From contig DJPQ01000100.1 in NCBI GenBank assembly GCA_002439805.1, positions 24,852 through 55,934 on the forward strand: a stretch of DNA of 31,083 nucleotides. Direction: 5' to 3'. Below are positions 29,935-31,083 of this stretch, in pieces (position 1 is the first letter of the stretch; the number at the start of each line of letters is the position of its first letter). Below the pieces are notes generated by a model that was given only the letters and a program-made list of their open reading frames with translations, did not search any database and was not told the DNA's origin. A program made the position numbers and the translations under genes. Source of the DNA: Bacteroidales bacterium UBA6408. Lineage in GTDB: Bacteria > Bacteroidota > Bacteroidia > Bacteroidales > UBA932.

Positions 29935-31083
29935 TCAGTTGAGTTTCAAGCCGATGCGGTTGCGGTCCAAATCCACGGAGACAACAGTGACGCTGACCTT
30001 CTGATGGAGGTGGACAAGCCTTGAGGGGTCGGTGACTTTCTGACGGCGGCCGTCGGATCCGGAGGTGCTCATCTGGGAAACGTGGATGAGACCGTTCTGC
30101 TTGATTCCAATGTCAACGAAGGCACCGAAGGCGGTGACGTTGGTCACTATGCCGGGGAGCGTCATGCCTGTCTTGAGATCGTCGATGGTGTGGATGTCCG
30201 ATGCGAACTCGAAGGCCTGCGCCTCCTCACGAGGGTCGCGTCCCGGCTTCACGAGCTCCTTGAGAATGTCGTTGATGGTCGGGAGTCCGAAATCGCCCTC
30301 AACGAAATCCTCAGCACGGATTCTTGAGCAGAGTTCGGCGTTGCCTACTAGCTCGGCCGTGGCCACTCCGAGGGAGGCGGCCATGCGGGAGACTATGTGG
30401 TAGGCCTCCGGGTGAACGGCGGAGTTGTCGAGCGGGTTCACCGCGTCACGGATGCGCAGAAAGCCCGCGCATTGCTGATAGACCTTGTCCCCGAGACGGC
30501 TGACGTTCAGAAGTTCGCTGCGGGAAGCGTAGGGGCCATGCTCCGCCCGGTAGGCGACGATGTTGTCGGCAAGAGCAGGGCCGACGCCGGCGACATAGGC
30601 AAGAAGGTGACGCGAAGCCGTGTTCAGGTTCACTCCGACGCTGTTAACGCACGACTCGACCGTATTGTCAAGCTTTTCCTTGAGCAGCCTCTGATCGACA
30701 TCGTACTGGTACTGTCCCACTCCGAGCGACTTGGGGTCAATCTTCACCAGTTCCGCGAGCGGGTCCATGAGCCTGCGCCCGATGGAAACGGCTCCGCGGA
30801 CAGTCACGTCCTTGTCCGGGAACTCGTCCCTCGCCACCTCGGACGCAGAATATATCGACGCGCCGTCCTCGCTGACCGTGAACACCCGCACGGATGACGG
30901 CTTGGGAACCCTCTTTATGAAGTCCTCGGTCTCGCGTGAGGCCGTTCCGTTGCCGATGGCGATGACCTCGATGCCGTATTCAGAAATCATCGAGGACACG
31001 GCCCTGATTGCGGCGACCTTGTCGTTTGCGGGAGGATGAGGAAATATGGCCTCGTGGTGCAGCAGGTTGCCCTGCGCGTCGAG
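29935..31083 (-). CDS. tex: Tex family RNA-binding transcriptional accessory protein (5'-truncated by window)
   Basis: The frame is open to the right edge, so the true N-terminus is outside; 382 residues are visible. From the edge: the end of the YqgF/RuvX-like domain (VIAIGNGTASRETEDF), a helix-hairpin-helix region (YVAGVGPALADNIVAYR ... LLNVSRLGDKVYQQCAGFLRI), and a C-terminal S1 domain (PGIVTNVTAFGAFVDIGIKQNGLIHVSQMS). This is the normal Tex order. Tex binds nucleic acid and affects transcription. The stop (29935) faces the AT-rich remnant region. Confidence 0.93.
   Translation of the reverse strand, partial: LDAQGNLLHHEAIFPHPPANDKVAAIRAVSSMISEYGIEVIAIGNGTASRETEDFIKRVPKPSSVRVFTVSEDGASIYSASEVARDEFPDKDVTVRGAVSIGRRLMDPLAELVKIDPKSLGVGQYQYDVDQRLLKEKLDNTVESCVNSVGVNLNTASRHLLAYVAGVGPALADNIVAYRAEHGPYASRSELLNVSRLGDKVYQQCAGFLRIRDAVNPLDNSAVHPEAYHIVSRMAASLGVATAELVGNAELCSRIRAEDFVEGDFGLPTINDILKELVKPGRDPREEAQAFEFASDIHTIDDLKTGMTLPGIVTNVTAFGAFVDIGIKQNGLIHVSQMSTSGSDGRRQKVTDPSRLVHLHQKVSVTVVSVDLDRNRIGLKLN

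Overview
This window looks like a chromosomal segment from a GC-rich member of the Bacteroidales (Bacteroidota). The grounds are Bacteroidota-restricted families (DUF4293, a DUF3822-like protein beside rsmD), many short-signal lipoproteins, no visible Shine-Dalgarno sequences, and upstream elements matching the Bacteroidota -7/-33 promoter (TTG, about 20 nt, TAnnTTTG). I cannot name the genus. Most of the window is ordinary housekeeping and accessory core genome. There are no rRNA or tRNA genes, no CRISPR array, and no intact insertion sequence or prophage.

Layout. 1-1860: 3' part of a ClpC-type AAA+ unfoldase whose middle domain appears to be missing. 2005-2961: exported alpha/beta hydrolase, ending in a bidirectional terminator shared with a uridine-phosphorylase-type nucleoside phosphorylase (minus strand). 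4072-5351: DUF4293 membrane protein convergent with a membrane-bound LytTR regulator. 5489-6742: FabF-type ketoacyl synthase, divergent from the LytTR gene with back-to-back promoters. 6864-8815 (minus): a membrane protein of unknown function, a DUF3822-like protein and RsmD. 8997-13212 (plus): NrnA-type phosphoesterase, two FKBP-type lipoproteins and a MATE transporter. 13250-15246: cytidylate-kinase-like protein and a serine hydrolase with a non-ATG start. 15407-17206 (minus): rplY, pth and a deoxynucleoside kinase as one operon. 17495-18808 (minus): clostripain-like lipoprotein peptidase, divergent from an M49 (DPP III-like) lipoprotein peptidase at 18942-20936. 21196-22068: XerD-type recombinase. 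22216-22668 (minus): orphan S24/S26-type peptidase. 22814-25464: secreted M6 metalloprotease overlapping a small lipoprotein gene. 25486-27525: glutamine-dependent NAD synthetase.

From 27526 to about 29930 the character changes: AT-richer sequence holds an HTH-ImmA/IrrE plus DUF4411 (PIN-like) pair resembling a type II toxin-antitoxin module, then a truncated type II secretion F-protein fragment, then about 370 bp with 23-nt tandem repeats and what looks like the tail of a deleted gene. Tex begins at 29935 (minus) and runs off the window.

The most interesting thing I found is a family of structured intergenic repeats: five full copies plus one variant half-copy in 31 kb, all at gene 3' ends. 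They share a conserved core (TCCTCA ... CTGCGGT or CTCCGGT) and a hairpin whose outer stem differs in sequence in every copy while pairing is kept. This compensatory variation suggests a selected or mobilised RNA/DNA structure. I do not recognise it as a named family.
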